From: an uncultured Acidimicrobiales bacterium
GTDB taxonomy: Bacteria; Actinomycetota; Acidimicrobiia; Acidimicrobiales; Aldehydirespiratoraceae
Direction of reading: 5' to 3'
Length of the DNA: 64,000 nucleotides
NCBI GenBank assembly: GCA_951812975.1
Contig: CATOTC010000001.1
Coordinates: 1,024,001 to 1,088,000, forward strand
Both the position numbers and the translations under genes were made by a program. The first letter of the stretch is position 1; the number at the start of each line of letters is the position of its first letter. Below are positions 47,443 to 58,394 of this stretch, piece after piece. The notes beneath the pieces were generated by a model, which saw nothing but the letters and a program-made list of their open reading frames with translations, was not told where the DNA came from and made no database searches.

Positions 47443-48228
47443 TCAACGAGCCTTCCATTGGGGGTCACGTTTTTCGGCCCAGGCCCGGCCGCCTTCGGCC
47501 GCGTCCTCGGACTGCCCGACGACCCGACGCATCGTTTCGCCCATCCGAACTGCATCGGTCCACCCCATCTTGCGGCCTCGCCTGACCATTTCGTTGGTGG
47601 CCCTTACCGCCAGAGGCGCTCCCTGACACAGCCGTTCGGCGAGGTCCCGTGCCGCGTCGAGCAGATCGTCGTGGGGATGGACCCGCCAGGCGAGTCCGAT
47701 CTCCCTGGCGTGCTCGGCGTCGATCGGGTCGCCGGTCAACAGCAGCTCCAACGCATCCACAGTCGCCACATGGTCCGGCAGCCTCAGCGCTCCCACGATC
47801 GTCGCTTGACCCAACTTCACTTCCGGATAGGCGAAACTCGCCCTTTCGCTGGCGAGAACGAAATCGCAGGCCAGGACCGCGGTGAGCCCGTAGCCGATGC
47901 ACGGTCCGTTGACCGCGGCGATCGTGGGCTTCCAGATTTCCATGCCGCTCTCGAAGGTGGTGATGGTGGGCCACTCCCAGAACGAACCCGGCCAGGAGCC
48001 GGTGGCTCCCGCTCCGTCACGCAGGTCCGCGCCCGCACAGAACGCCCTGCCGGCTCCGGTGACGATCGCAACCCAGGCCTGTTCGTCCTCACGGAACTCG
48101 GTCCAGGCGGCATCGAGGGCTTGGCGCATCGCCCCGTTTACTGCGTTGAGCGCTTCGGGCCGGTTGTAGGTGATGGTGGCGATGTGGCCGTCCCGTTGGT
48201 AGGTGGCAGCAGGCGATTGATCCGACAT
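47443..48228 (-). CDS. enoyl-CoA hydratase/isomerase family protein
   Basis: 261 aa from the ATG at 48228 (MSDQSPAATYQRDG). Crotonase fold: YNRPEALNAVNGAMR, oxyanion hole GAGRAFCAGADLRDG, and NGPCIGYGLTAVLACDFVLAS. Probable fatty-acid or related acyl-CoA beta-oxidation step, cytosolic. Divergent from the acetyl-CoA synthetase gene, 83 bp between starts. The TGA is formed within the last minisatellite unit. Confidence 0.92.
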   Translation of the reverse strand: MSDQSPAATYQRDGHIATITYNRPEALNAVNGAMRQALDAAWTEFREDEQAWVAIVTGAGRAFCAGADLRDGAGATGSWPGSFWEWPTITTFESGMEIWKPTIAAVNGPCIGYGLTAVLACDFVLASERASFAYPEVKLGQATIVGALRLPDHVATVDALELLLTGDPIDAEHAREIGLAWRVHPHDDLLDAARDLAERLCQGAPLAVRATNEMVRRGRKMGWTDAVRMGETMRRVVGQSEDAAEGGRAWAEKRDPQWKAR

Positions 48229-48311
48229 GAGCAACAGCTTTCCCCATGCAGCACGCTCGAGCCACCGTGGATATGGTTTTCGCCACAGAGCGAACGCGAA
48301 GGGATGTACCG

Positions 48312-50321
<2,010 letters not shown>

Positions 50322-50436
50322 CCGAATCGCAGAAATCGGCGTAGCCGCAAGCATCAGACTGGCCCTAGTGTTGAGGGCAACAGTCTGGCGGCAGGCTCTG
50401 CATTGAGCCGAAGAGATTCCGGAGGTGTCCAACCCC

Positions 50437-51282
50437 ATGATCAACACAGCAAAGACGTTCGTTCTACTTGCCCTGCTCGGTGGGCTGATCATCGTGGCGG
50501 GTGGTGCCATCGGCAGTTCAACGGGCCTGGTGATCGGGCTGGTGATCGCTCTGGTGATGGTCGGCGGTTCCTACTGGTTCAGCGACACGCTGGCGATCAA
50601 ATCCGCTCGTGCCCAAGCCGTGACCCGCGAGCAGGCACCGCAGTACTACGAGATCATGGAAGACCTCACCGCGCGGGCGAACATGCCGATGCCCAAGCTC
50701 TACATCTCTCCCAACCCGCAGCCGAACGCCTTCGCCACCGGACGCAACCCCAACAACGCCGCGGTGGCGGTGACCGTCGGTCTGTTGGAGCACATGAGTT
50801 GGCAGGAGGTTCGGGGTGTGCTGGCACATGAACTGGCGCATATCCGCAACCGGGACATCCTCATCGGGTCGGTGGCTGCTGCGATCGGCATGGCGATCAC
50901 CTTCGCCGCCAACATTGTTATGTGGGGTGCGATGTTCCGTGGTGGTGGGGGCCGAGATCGCAACCCGATAGGGGAGCTCGCCTTCGCGCTGCTGGCTCCG
51001 ATCGCCGCGATGATTATTCAAGCCGCCATCAGCCGCAGCCGCGAGTTCCAGGCCGACGCCTCAGCAGCGAAGTTGATCGGCAGCGGTGAACCCCTGGCCA
51101 GTGCTCTCGAGAAGCTGGAACGCGGCGCTAACGCCATCCCCGTGAACGTCAACCCGAGCCAGGCCAGCAGCTACATCATCAACCCGCTGAGCGCTCAGGC
51201 CCGCGGCCGGGGCGGTGGCAGCAAGCTGTTCAGCACCCATCCTCCCACAGCCCAGAGGATCGCCCGCCTGCGCTCGATGTGA
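50437..51282 (+). CDS. htpX: HtpX-type membrane zinc metalloprotease
   Basis: 281 aa from the ATG at 50437, chosen because GGAGG lies about 11 nt ahead; a GTG at 50425 sits inside that site. Two N-terminal membrane helices, the zinc site VLAHELAHI, a further hydrophobic pair, and the third ligand region [13 protein letters not shown]. Degrades misfolded membrane proteins in the family. Convergent with yajQ, 1 bp between ends. Confidence 0.93.
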   Translation: MINTAKTFVLLALLGGLIIVAGGAIGSSTGLVIGLVIALVMVGGSYWFSDTLAIKSARAQAVTREQAPQYYEIMEDLTARANMPMPKLYISPNPQPNAFATGRNPNNAAVAVTVGLLEHMSWQEVRGVLAHELAHIRNRDILIGSVAAAIGMAITFAANIVMWGAMFRGGGGRDRNPIGELAFALLAPIAAMIIQAAISRSREFQADASAAKLIGSGEPLASALEKLERGANAIPVNVNPSQASSYIINPLSAQARGRGGGSKLFSTHPPTAQRIARLRSM

Positions 51283-51283
51283 G

Positions 51284-51772
51284 TCAGTCTCGGAAGTTGA
51301 TGAACTGGAGGGGGATCTTCAGGTCGGCTTCCTTGAGCGCGGCGATCACCTTCTGCAGGTCATCGCGCTTCTTGCCCTGCACGCGCAGTTCGTCGCCCCG
51401 CGCCGACGATTGGATGCCCTTGAGGCCGAGACCCTTGATGAACTTGTTGATCTCTTTGGCCTTGTCCTGTGAGATCCCGGCTTGGAGACGGGCGGCCTGG
51501 CGCACGGTCCCTCCAGAGGCGGGTTCCACGTTGCCGTAGTCGAGCGCTCTGAGGCTCACCTTGCGTCTGACCAGTTTCTCCTCAAGGACTTGGCGCAGTG
51601 CTGCCAGCCGGTCCTCTGACGACGACGCCATCTCGATGACGTTGTCGCCCAACTGCACCGAGGAACCGGTGTTCTTGAAGTCATATCGTTGAGAAACCTC
51701 GCGGGAGGCTTGATCGACGGCGTTGCGTACTTCTTGACCGTCGAGCTCTGAAACCACATCGAAAGTCGGCAT
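51284..51772 (-). CDS. yajQ: YajQ family nucleotide-binding protein
   Basis: 162 aa, two ferredoxin-like repeats. Begins MPTFDVVSELDGQEVRNAVD and contains SQRYDFKNTG and KEINKFIKGLGLKGIQSS, both diagnostic. Some members bind cyclic di-GMP. Divergent from tRNA-Tyr. Confidence 0.94.
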   Translation of the reverse strand: MPTFDVVSELDGQEVRNAVDQASREVSQRYDFKNTGSSVQLGDNVIEMASSSEDRLAALRQVLEEKLVRRKVSLRALDYGNVEPASGGTVRQAARLQAGISQDKAKEINKFIKGLGLKGIQSSARGDELRVQGKKRDDLQKVIAALKEADLKIPLQFINFRD

Positions 51773-51866
51773 GGCGAAACCGTATCAAGCAGCGGCCGTT
51801 CTCGATTGGTCGAGCCTGCAAATCTGTGCCGGTCGCGGTCTTGTTCCGGTAGTATTTCTGGTCCGC

Positions 51867-51949
51867 GGGTCGGTGCCCGAGCGGCCAAAGGGAACGGGCT
51901 GTAAACCCGTCGGCTTATGCCTACGAAGGTTCAAATCCTTCTCGGCCCA
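51867..51949 (+). tRNA. tRNA-Tyr (anticodon GTA)
   Basis: 83 nt, class II with long variable arm. Acceptor GGGTCGG pairs with TCGGCCC (one G-U at each of two positions). Anticodon loop CTGTAAA, GTA at 51901-51903. CCA is not encoded. Confidence 0.93.
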
Positions 51950-51961
51950 CAGCGGAGACGG

Positions 51962-51985
51962 GGTCCGGCGCCACGGTGCCGGACC
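51962..51985. terminator. hairpin between tRNA-Tyr and the GNAT gene
   Basis: GGTCCGGC (51962-51969) pairs with GCCGGACC (51978-51985), an 8-bp perfect stem followed by TTGTC. Suits termination of tRNA-Tyr and, from the other side, of the GNAT gene. Confidence 0.6.
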
Positions 51986-52032
51986 TTGTCAGTTCCACCG
52001 GCCAGTTCTGCGGGCTCCGCCGGGCGGTTCCC

Positions 52033-52521
52033 CTAGGGGAGCATGCGTTGCATGATGACCGCATCGAGCCAGGAACCGAACTTGCGACCCACTTCGCGTT
52101 CTGTGCCCACAAGCTCGAACCCGCAGGCTCGGTGAAGCGCCATGCTCGCCTCGTGACCGTCGACGATGTGGGCGATGATGCTGTGAAAACCCCGTTTTGC
52201 GGCCATGTCAATGAGTTCGTTCATTAGCGCCCGGCCCACACCGAGTCCTCTGGCGTCTTCGCTCACGTACACGCTGTTCTCGACGGTCGTGCGATAGCCG
52301 GCACGGTTCCGGTACGGACTGAGGCTAGCGAAGCCGACCACACGTCCTTCGACCTCGGCTACGAGAACCCCGAGAGCACCTTGCCGTTCGGCGATCCATC
52401 CGCGCTGGGCCTCAAGACTTCTCGACTCGATGTCGAATGTGGCCGTCGTGTTCTGAACCTCGTGATTGTAAATCCGGCGAAGGTCTTCAGCGTCGGCAAC
52501 GGTGGCAAATCGGAGTCGCAT
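52033..52521 (-). CDS. GNAT N-acetyltransferase (phosphinothricin-acetyltransferase-like)
   Basis: 162 aa from the ATG at 52521 (MRLRFATVADAEDL). Motifs: RIYNHEVQNTTATFD at the N-terminus, acetyl-CoA loop DARGLGVGRALM, and HRACGFELVG near the end, which together match the PAT/MddA branch. Likely acetylates a small amine such as methionine sulfone-type compounds; the substrate is inferred from family only. Confidence 0.88.
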   Translation of the reverse strand: MRLRFATVADAEDLRRIYNHEVQNTTATFDIESRSLEAQRGWIAERQGALGVLVAEVEGRVVGFASLSPYRNRAGYRTTVENSVYVSEDARGLGVGRALMNELIDMAAKRGFHSIIAHIVDGHEASMALHRACGFELVGTEREVGRKFGSWLDAVIMQRMLP

Positions 52522-52752
52522 TTGTTGTGGGATCTTTCCTGTCGGGAATCGCAGGATCGCAAAGTCGCGGAGTCGCAACGAAATGTACCTCACCGTTCAT
52601 CACTGAGAAGCCCCGCGTCGACAGTGGCCTCTTCCCGCTCTGGTTCGCTGTGCTCACAGAGCCGCTTGGGCCACGGCCTCGATACCAACAGTCACGATCA
52701 ACAAAAGGGCGACAATTCCGCTCGGCCTCTGGGTCCCGTGGTTTGATGGGGT

Positions 52753-53124
52753 ATGGCTCAAAAGAATGTATTGGGGACCGAACTCGTCGAGTGCGGAACT
52801 GATCCCGTCACCGGGTTCTTTCGAGACGGCTGCTGCAACACCTCAGAGGCCGACGTGGGCTCGCACACCGTCTGTTCGATCGTCACCAGCGAATTCCTCG
52901 AGTTCTCCAAAGCAGCAGGCAACGACCTGTCGACACCGCGCCCGGAGTGGGGTTTCGAGGGTCTCTCGCCCGGCGACGGCTGGTGTGTCTGCGCTGCCCG
53001 ATGGCTCGAGGCCGCCCTCGCCGGCGCCGCCGCTCCAGTCCGACTCTCAGCAACCCACGAGCGGGCTCTCGAGATCGTCCCCCTGCAGATGCTGCGAACC
53101 CACGCCATCGACGCCGACAACTGA
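52753..53124 (+). CDS. DUF2237 family protein
   Basis: 123 aa. The family pattern is clear: NVLGTELVECGTDPVTGFFR, then GCCNTSEADVGSHTVC, EFLEFSKAAGNDLSTP and GDGWCVCAARW, ending ATHERALEIVPL. Six conserved cysteines could hold a metal. Function unknown. Stands alone between the GNAT gene (divergent) and the molybdoenzyme gene. Confidence 0.88.
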   Translation: MAQKNVLGTELVECGTDPVTGFFRDGCCNTSEADVGSHTVCSIVTSEFLEFSKAAGNDLSTPRPEWGFEGLSPGDGWCVCAARWLEAALAGAAAPVRLSATHERALEIVPLQMLRTHAIDADN

Positions 53125-53246
53125 CCCATCCAGCAAGCCGCGGCCCCGTGAATCCGTTTCTGGGCGCAGAACCTTGACCGCGGATATCCGAGAACGAACA
53201 CCTGTGTTGCAGCACCGGTGAGGGGGTATGGCGCTACGATGCGGCC

Positions 53247-55424
53247 ATGGTGGCACGTCAAGGCGCTGATCCTCGAAGGGCTGATCCTCAAAGCGACAGC
53301 CGATCCGCTGGTGGGGAGCGCACTGTGGCCGTGAGCTTTTGCCGTACTTGTGAGGCGACTTGCGGGGTGCTCGTTGAGGTGGAGGACAACCGGGTGCTGC
53401 GGATCCGTGCGGACCGGGACCACGTCGTCACCAAGGGATACTCCTGCATGAAGGGTCTGCGCTTCGACGAGGTCCACCACAGCCCCGACCGGCTGCAGGC
53501 ACCGATCAAGCGCACCGGCACAGAGTGGCAGCCCGTTGCCTGGGACGACGCGCTCGGCGACATCGCGGCCAGGATGGCAAGCATCGTCGGGGCTCACGGA
53601 CCCGACGCGATGGGGCAATTCGTCGGATCGCCGGCAGGGGCCAACGTCTTGTCGGGTGCGTTCCGGGGGGCTCTGTGGTCGGCAATTGGATCGACCCGCG
53701 CCTACGGGACGGGCACCTGCGACACGTCCAACAAGTTCCGCGTCAACCACGAGATGTACGGCGCCTCCATGCGCCTCGCGCACCCCGACATACGCCGTGT
53801 GCAGTTCCTATTGGTGTTGGGGGCCAATCCGGTGGTGTCGGGCAACACGCTGTACCACCTACCCGCGCCGGCGCGCCGTTTCAACGACATTGTGCGCCGC
53901 GGCGGACGGGTTGTGTTCGCGAACCCGCGGCGGCCCGAGAGCGCCAAGGCGGGCGAGCACGTGTTCATTCGCCCCGACACAGACGTGTTCCTCCTGGCCG
54001 CGTTCTGCAACGAGCTGATCCTCCAAGGCGGCGTAGACCGAGAGCGGATCGCGGCCCACATGCGGGGCTTTGAGGAGTTGCGGGCCGCGGTCGAGCCCTG
54101 GACCCCGCAGCGCCAAGAAGCGGTCACCGGAGTCTCAGCGGACGTGCTGCGGGGGCTCGTCGATGACCACATTGCTGCCGACGGGGCCGCGCTCTACATG
54201 GCGACCGGGGTGAACCAGGGCCGCAGCGGCAGCCTGTGCTTCTGGCTGGCGGAAGCGATCAACGCCGTGTCGGGCAACCTCGACCGGGCTGGCGGCACAC
54301 TCATGGGCCGCGGCTTGTACGACATGGCCGCAGCCACCAAGGACCGGCTCGGGCCCAGCTATGACCGCGGCGACGAGTTCCCCACCGTGGCCGGCCAGCA
54401 ACCCGCGGCGATGCTGGCCGACGACATCGAGTCGGGCAAGGTGCGAGGCCTGATCGTGGAGGCCAGCAATCCGCTGCTTGCGGTGAGCAACCCCTCGGGG
54501 CGCCTCACCAAAGCGCTCGCGAAGCTCGACTTGCTGGTGTGCATCGACCTGTTCCGCAACGAGACCGGCAACCTCGCCCACTACGTACTGGCCGCGCCCA
54601 CCTGGCTGGAGCGCGCCGAGATTCCTTACGCGATACAGAGCTTCGCCGGAGCGATGCCCGTGCCCTACATCACCTACAGCGAGGCCTGCGTACAGCCCGC
54701 GCCGGGCGTGCAGCACGAATGGTGGATCTACAGCCGACTCGCCGAAGAGATGGGACTGCCGATGCCCCCGAGTCCCGAGGGGCTCATCGACGCAGCGCTG
54801 GCCGCGGGCGGCGCTCCCTCTTCGGCAGAACTGGTCCGGAACCATCCCCATGGCCTGCTGATCGACCACGACCCCGCCGAGACATTCCTGGGCCCCGAGC
54901 GAGTCCTCACCGCAGACAGACTCGTGGACCTTGCACCCGCCGCCATCGTGGACACGTTCTGTGAGCACGCCGATGACTTCTACCGGCGGGAGCTGGCCGA
55001 CCGCGACCGTATGAAGCTCATCGGCAAGCGGGAGATGAACCGCATCAACACATCATCGGCCAACGCTCCGGGCCTCGTGCGGGAACGCACCAATTTCGCG
55101 TACCTGCACCCTGCCGACGCCGAACGCACCGGGGTGAGCGACGGCGAGCGCGTGTCGGTCACCTCCGAGTTCGGCCAGGTCGTCATCCCGGTCCGGATCA
55201 GCGACGAGATCATGCCCCGAACCGTCGCCATCCCCCAATGCTGGGGCCACGCCGACGCCGACGGCCTGTCCCACGCGCAAGACCATCCGGGCGTCAACTC
55301 CAACCTGCTAGCCGGCGACGGCCCCCACAACGTCGAGAAGCTGTCCGGGATGGCGCACCTGTCGGGCATAGTAGTCACCGTCAGCAAAGCCCAACCCACG
55401 ACAACTCTCGACGGATCGGAGTAG
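53247..55424 (+). CDS. molybdopterin (bis-MGD) oxidoreductase
   Basis: 725 aa, DMSO-reductase/formate-dehydrogenase superfamily. Fe-S motif Cys32-x2-Cys35-x3-Cys39-x27-Cys67 near the N-terminus, followed by the molybdopterin region (VLGANPVVSGNTLYHL, NLDRAGGTL) and a C-terminal dinucleotide-binding domain (ADAERTGVSDGERVSV). No Tat signal peptide, so probably cytosolic. No electron-transfer or membrane subunits lie next to it. The start ATG 53247 is chosen by frame; a GTG 26 codons further in (VAVSFCRTC) is possible. Confidence 0.88.
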   Translation: MVARQGADPRRADPQSDSRSAGGERTVAVSFCRTCEATCGVLVEVEDNRVLRIRADRDHVVTKGYSCMKGLRFDEVHHSPDRLQAPIKRTGTEWQPVAWDDALGDIAARMASIVGAHGPDAMGQFVGSPAGANVLSGAFRGALWSAIGSTRAYGTGTCDTSNKFRVNHEMYGASMRLAHPDIRRVQFLLVLGANPVVSGNTLYHLPAPARRFNDIVRRGGRVVFANPRRPESAKAGEHVFIRPDTDVFLLAAFCNELILQGGVDRERIAAHMRGFEELRAAVEPWTPQRQEAVTGVSADVLRGLVDDHIAADGAALYMATGVNQGRSGSLCFWLAEAINAVSGNLDRAGGTLMGRGLYDMAAATKDRLGPSYDRGDEFPTVAGQQPAAMLADDIESGKVRGLIVEASNPLLAVSNPSGRLTKALAKLDLLVCIDLFRNETGNLAHYVLAAPTWLERAEIPYAIQSFAGAMPVPYITYSEACVQPAPGVQHEWWIYSRLAEEMGLPMPPSPEGLIDAALAAGGAPSSAELVRNHPHGLLIDHDPAETFLGPERVLTADRLVDLAPAAIVDTFCEHADDFYRRELADRDRMKLIGKREMNRINTSSANAPGLVRERTNFAYLHPADAERTGVSDGERVSVTSEFGQVVIPVRISDEIMPRTVAIPQCWGHADADGLSHAQDHPGVNSNLLAGDGPHNVEKLSGMAHLSGIVVTVSKAQPTTTLDGSE

Positions 55425-55547
55425 ACCATCACCGACGCTGCTCAGCCACAAGATCGCTCACCGTCCCCGGCCGGCTGAACGGCGTCGCCGATGATCTGTC
55501 TCGCGACCTGCGACCCGGTCGCAGACGCCGACAACTGGCGGCGCTGG

Positions 55548-56591
55548 CTACGCAGACGCCGCTGAGACGTCGCGGGCGACGTCGGACCAGCGGTCGAGGA
55601 TGTCGGGGTGGCGGCGGAGTTGGCTCGCCGCGGTGTAGGTCATGATCGACACGTTCGGCGCAACGTCGCGGTAGCGCTCAACCAGATTCGCGCCGAGGGT
55701 CGACCAGGTGCCCGACACCGTGTAGTGGTCGAGAACATCATCGCTGATCAACCCGACCATCCCCGCGACGTCACCGCGTCGCTGCAGCTCATGGAGTTTA
55801 TCTGAAAGCCCGACAAACCCGTGGGTCTCGAACACCGGCGCATACGTCCTGGTCGAACCATAGAACGCGATCATCTGGCGGGCGTGTTCACGAGACTCGG
55901 CCATCTCCTCGTCGGTGTCGCCCACCGGTGTCATCACCGGGATCTCAAAGGTGACGTCGGCAAGCTCACGCCCAGCGCGGTCAACGCCCTCCTGCACCCG
56001 GGGCCTCTGAACGTCACGCACATAGGCCGCGGAGTTGAACGGATGAATGTGGATCCCGTCGCACACCTCACCCGCCATTCGCGACATCCAGCCCAGCACC
56101 GCAGACACGTAGATCGGCGGGTTCTCCACCTCGATCGGCCCGGGCGACCACTGCGGCGGCAACAGGGAGAACGAGTAGTAGTCGCCGTCGAACGACAGCT
56201 TCTCCTCTCCCCGGAAGGCCCGAAAGATCGCCTGCAAGGCCTGAACGTACTCCTTCATCCGCGGACCCGGAGGCGCGTAGCTGCTGGAGTAACGGCGTTC
56301 GATATGGGCTTTTATCTGGGTGCCCAAGCCAAGCGTGAAACGACCGCCGGTGGCCTCGGCCAACTCCCAGGCAACAGACGCGGTGACCATCGGACTGCGC
56401 GGGAAAGCCACGGCCACGGCGGTTCCGAGCCTGAGTTGTTCGGTGGCCAACCCAGCCGCGGCAGCCGACAGGTATGCGGTACGGCCCGACTCGGTCAGCC
56501 ACATCGTGTGGAATCCGGCCTTCTCAACGGCCTGAGCGTGCCGTTGCATGGCTCGCAACTCCATCGCCCCGGACATGATGTCGAGTTTCAC
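55548..56591 (-). CDS. LLM-class F420-dependent oxidoreductase
   Basis: 347 aa bacterial-luciferase-like TIM barrel. Begins MKLDIMSGAMELRAMQRHAQ and contains FTLGLGTQIKAHIERRYS and ISDDVLDHY, in keeping with the actinobacterial TIGR03617-type group by memory. Uses F420 or FMN; substrate unknown. Divergent from mftA with 114 bp between, which places it in the mycofactocin neighbourhood. Confidence 0.88.
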   Translation of the reverse strand: MKLDIMSGAMELRAMQRHAQAVEKAGFHTMWLTESGRTAYLSAAAAGLATEQLRLGTAVAVAFPRSPMVTASVAWELAEATGGRFTLGLGTQIKAHIERRYSSSYAPPGPRMKEYVQALQAIFRAFRGEEKLSFDGDYYSFSLLPPQWSPGPIEVENPPIYVSAVLGWMSRMAGEVCDGIHIHPFNSAAYVRDVQRPRVQEGVDRAGRELADVTFEIPVMTPVGDTDEEMAESREHARQMIAFYGSTRTYAPVFETHGFVGLSDKLHELQRRGDVAGMVGLISDDVLDHYTVSGTWSTLGANLVERYRDVAPNVSIMTYTAASQLRRHPDILDRWSDVARDVSAASA

Positions 56592-56705
56592 AATGCCTCC
56601 CTGGGCTGTGCCGTTCCGTGCTGTGGTCAGGCCTCAGCCGTGTCCAAACGTAGGGCAACAAACCGCCGATGGGAGCATCGAGAAGCAATCCCCTAGAGTG
56701 AAGGT

Positions 56706-56846
56706 ATGAAGCCCATCAACAAGACCGAACCAGCGGACACTCAAGACGCGGACACTCAACACGAGGACCTCCCCGTCTCCGACCTCGTCGAGGAGGAACT
56801 GCTGGTGGAGGAGATTTCCATAGACGGAATGTGCGGCGTCTACTGA
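56706..56846 (+). CDS. mftA: mycofactocin precursor peptide MftA
   Basis: 46 aa. The C-terminus IDGMCGVY is the diagnostic MftA core; the last Val-Tyr pair is converted by MftC and released by MftE to give the redox cofactor. The leader is acidic (VSDLVEEELLVEEIS), the part recognised by MftB. The gene is too short for usual ORF calling. mftB follows 10 bp downstream. Confidence 0.97.
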   Translation: MKPINKTEPADTQDADTQHEDLPVSDLVEEELLVEEISIDGMCGVY

Positions 56847-56856
56847 TCCCACGGAG

Positions 56857-57147
56857 TTGAACACCCGAGAGCCGGCCAACGTGGAATTTGATGCGAATCG
56901 TCCCTACAGGCTGCACGAACGTGTGGCCCTGCGACCGGAACCGTTCGGCGCGCTCGCCTACCACTACGACAACCGCCGCCTCAATTTTCTCAGGGCGCCC
57001 GAGCTTGTGACGCTCGTTGAGAGCCTCGGGGAGCACTGCAGCGTCCGCGAGGCCTTCGAATCGGCGGGCCTGGATGACCGCCGCTGGCCGTCATTCGAGA
57101 GGGCCCTCGCATCGTTGGCCGCCTCCGACTTCCTGGTGGCGGTATGA
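56857..57147 (+). CDS. mftB: mycofactocin chaperone MftB
   Basis: 96 aa RiPP-recognition protein that presents MftA to MftC. Typical text: PYRLHERVALRPEPFGALAY and DNRRLNFLRAPELV. The start listed is a TTG at 56857 directly after GGAG; a GTG at 56881 (VEFDANRPYRL) has better spacing and may be the true start. Ends in ATGA over mftC. Confidence 0.93.
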   Translation: MNTREPANVEFDANRPYRLHERVALRPEPFGALAYHYDNRRLNFLRAPELVTLVESLGEHCSVREAFESAGLDDRRWPSFERALASLAASDFLVAV

Positions 57148-58355
57148 CCGACACCGCTGTCGCGCCGACCCCCGCTTCAGCGCTTGAGGTCCCCTCTACG
57201 CCAACACCGGGCAGTCTGGTTTTGTCGCCCGTGAAGCGCAGCGGCCTCGCCGATCAGATGAAGGCGGGGCTCGACGCCCCCATCTGCTTGACCTGGGAGT
57301 TGACATATGCCTGCAACCTGCAGTGCATCCACTGTCTCAGCTCGTCGGGCAGGCGCGACCCTCGCGAGCTCACCACCAAAGAAGCCGAAGCAGTGATCGA
57401 CGAACTTGAGCGGATGCAGGTCTTCTACATCAACATCGGCGGGGGCGAGCCGACTGTCCGCAGCGACTTCTGGCATCTTGTCGACTACGCCACCGATCAC
57501 GGTGTCGGCGTCAAGTTCTCAACGAACGGTTCACGCATCGACGCCTCCGTCGCGCGCCGACTAGCGGCCTCCGACTACATCGATGTGCAGATCTCGATCG
57601 ACGGCGCAGACGCCGAAACCAACGATGCGGTGCGCGGCGAAGGTTCCTTCGAGGTCGCTGTGCAGGCAATGAACCACCTGCAAAATGCAGGTTTCAAAGG
57701 CTTCAAGATCTCGGTGGTGATGACCCGCCACAACATCGCCCAAGTCGACGAGTTCGAAGCCATGGCCGCCCGCTTCGATGCCGAGTTGCGGCTTACCCGT
57801 TTCCGCCCATCGGGGCGGGGCGCCGACAGCTGGCATGAACTCCATCCCACCGATACTCAGCAACGCCAACTGTACCGATGGTTGCTCGACCGGCCCGAGG
57901 TGCTCACCGGCGACTCGTTCTTCCATCTGTCCGCCCTCGGCGAGCCGCTGCCGGGACTGAACCTGTGCGGGGCTGGCCGGGTGGTGTGCCTGATCGACCC
58001 GATCGGCGATGTCTACGCCTGCCCCTTCGTGCTCCACGACGAGTTCCGAGCGGGCAGTGTCTGTGACGAGGGCGGATTTCAACGGGTTTGGCAACACAGC
58101 GACCTGTTCGCCGAGCTTCGTGAGCCGCAATCGGCCGGGGCCTGCGCATCGTGCGGCCATTTCGATGCCTGCCAGGGAGGCTGCATGGCCGCCAAGTTCT
58201 TCACCGGAATCCCCCTCGACGGACCCGACCCCGAATGCGTCCTGGGCCACGGCGAACCACTCGTCAACGCCGCTGGCGCAGCCCGCCCCTCGCCGGCTCT
58301 CGACCATTCCCGCCCGTCCCCCGTCAAGTTCCTGGCTCGCAACCACCGCGCTTGA
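57144..58355 (+). CDS. mftC: mycofactocin radical SAM maturase MftC
   Basis: 403 aa. Radical-SAM cluster Cys57-x3-Cys61-x2-Cys64 (CNLQCIHC), GGGEP (99-103), and a C-terminal SPASM domain with CGAGRVVCLIDPIGDVYACP and CASCGHFDACQGGC. It decarboxylates the terminal Tyr of MftA and cross-links it to Val. Overlaps mftB by 4 bp. Confidence 0.96.
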   Translation: MTDTAVAPTPASALEVPSTPTPGSLVLSPVKRSGLADQMKAGLDAPICLTWELTYACNLQCIHCLSSSGRRDPRELTTKEAEAVIDELERMQVFYINIGGGEPTVRSDFWHLVDYATDHGVGVKFSTNGSRIDASVARRLAASDYIDVQISIDGADAETNDAVRGEGSFEVAVQAMNHLQNAGFKGFKISVVMTRHNIAQVDEFEAMAARFDAELRLTRFRPSGRGADSWHELHPTDTQQRQLYRWLLDRPEVLTGDSFFHLSALGEPLPGLNLCGAGRVVCLIDPIGDVYACPFVLHDEFRAGSVCDEGGFQRVWQHSDLFAELREPQSAGACASCGHFDACQGGCMAAKFFTGIPLDGPDPECVLGHGEPLVNAAGAARPSPALDHSRPSPVKFLARNHRA

Positions 58356-58394
58356 ACGCGCAGATTTCGGTGGGGGGCGGTACGGTCACAAATC

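Noticed and set aside
53247..55424. Selenocysteine formate dehydrogenase
   Set aside because: No in-frame TGA occurs within the gene and no SECIS-like hairpin was evident.
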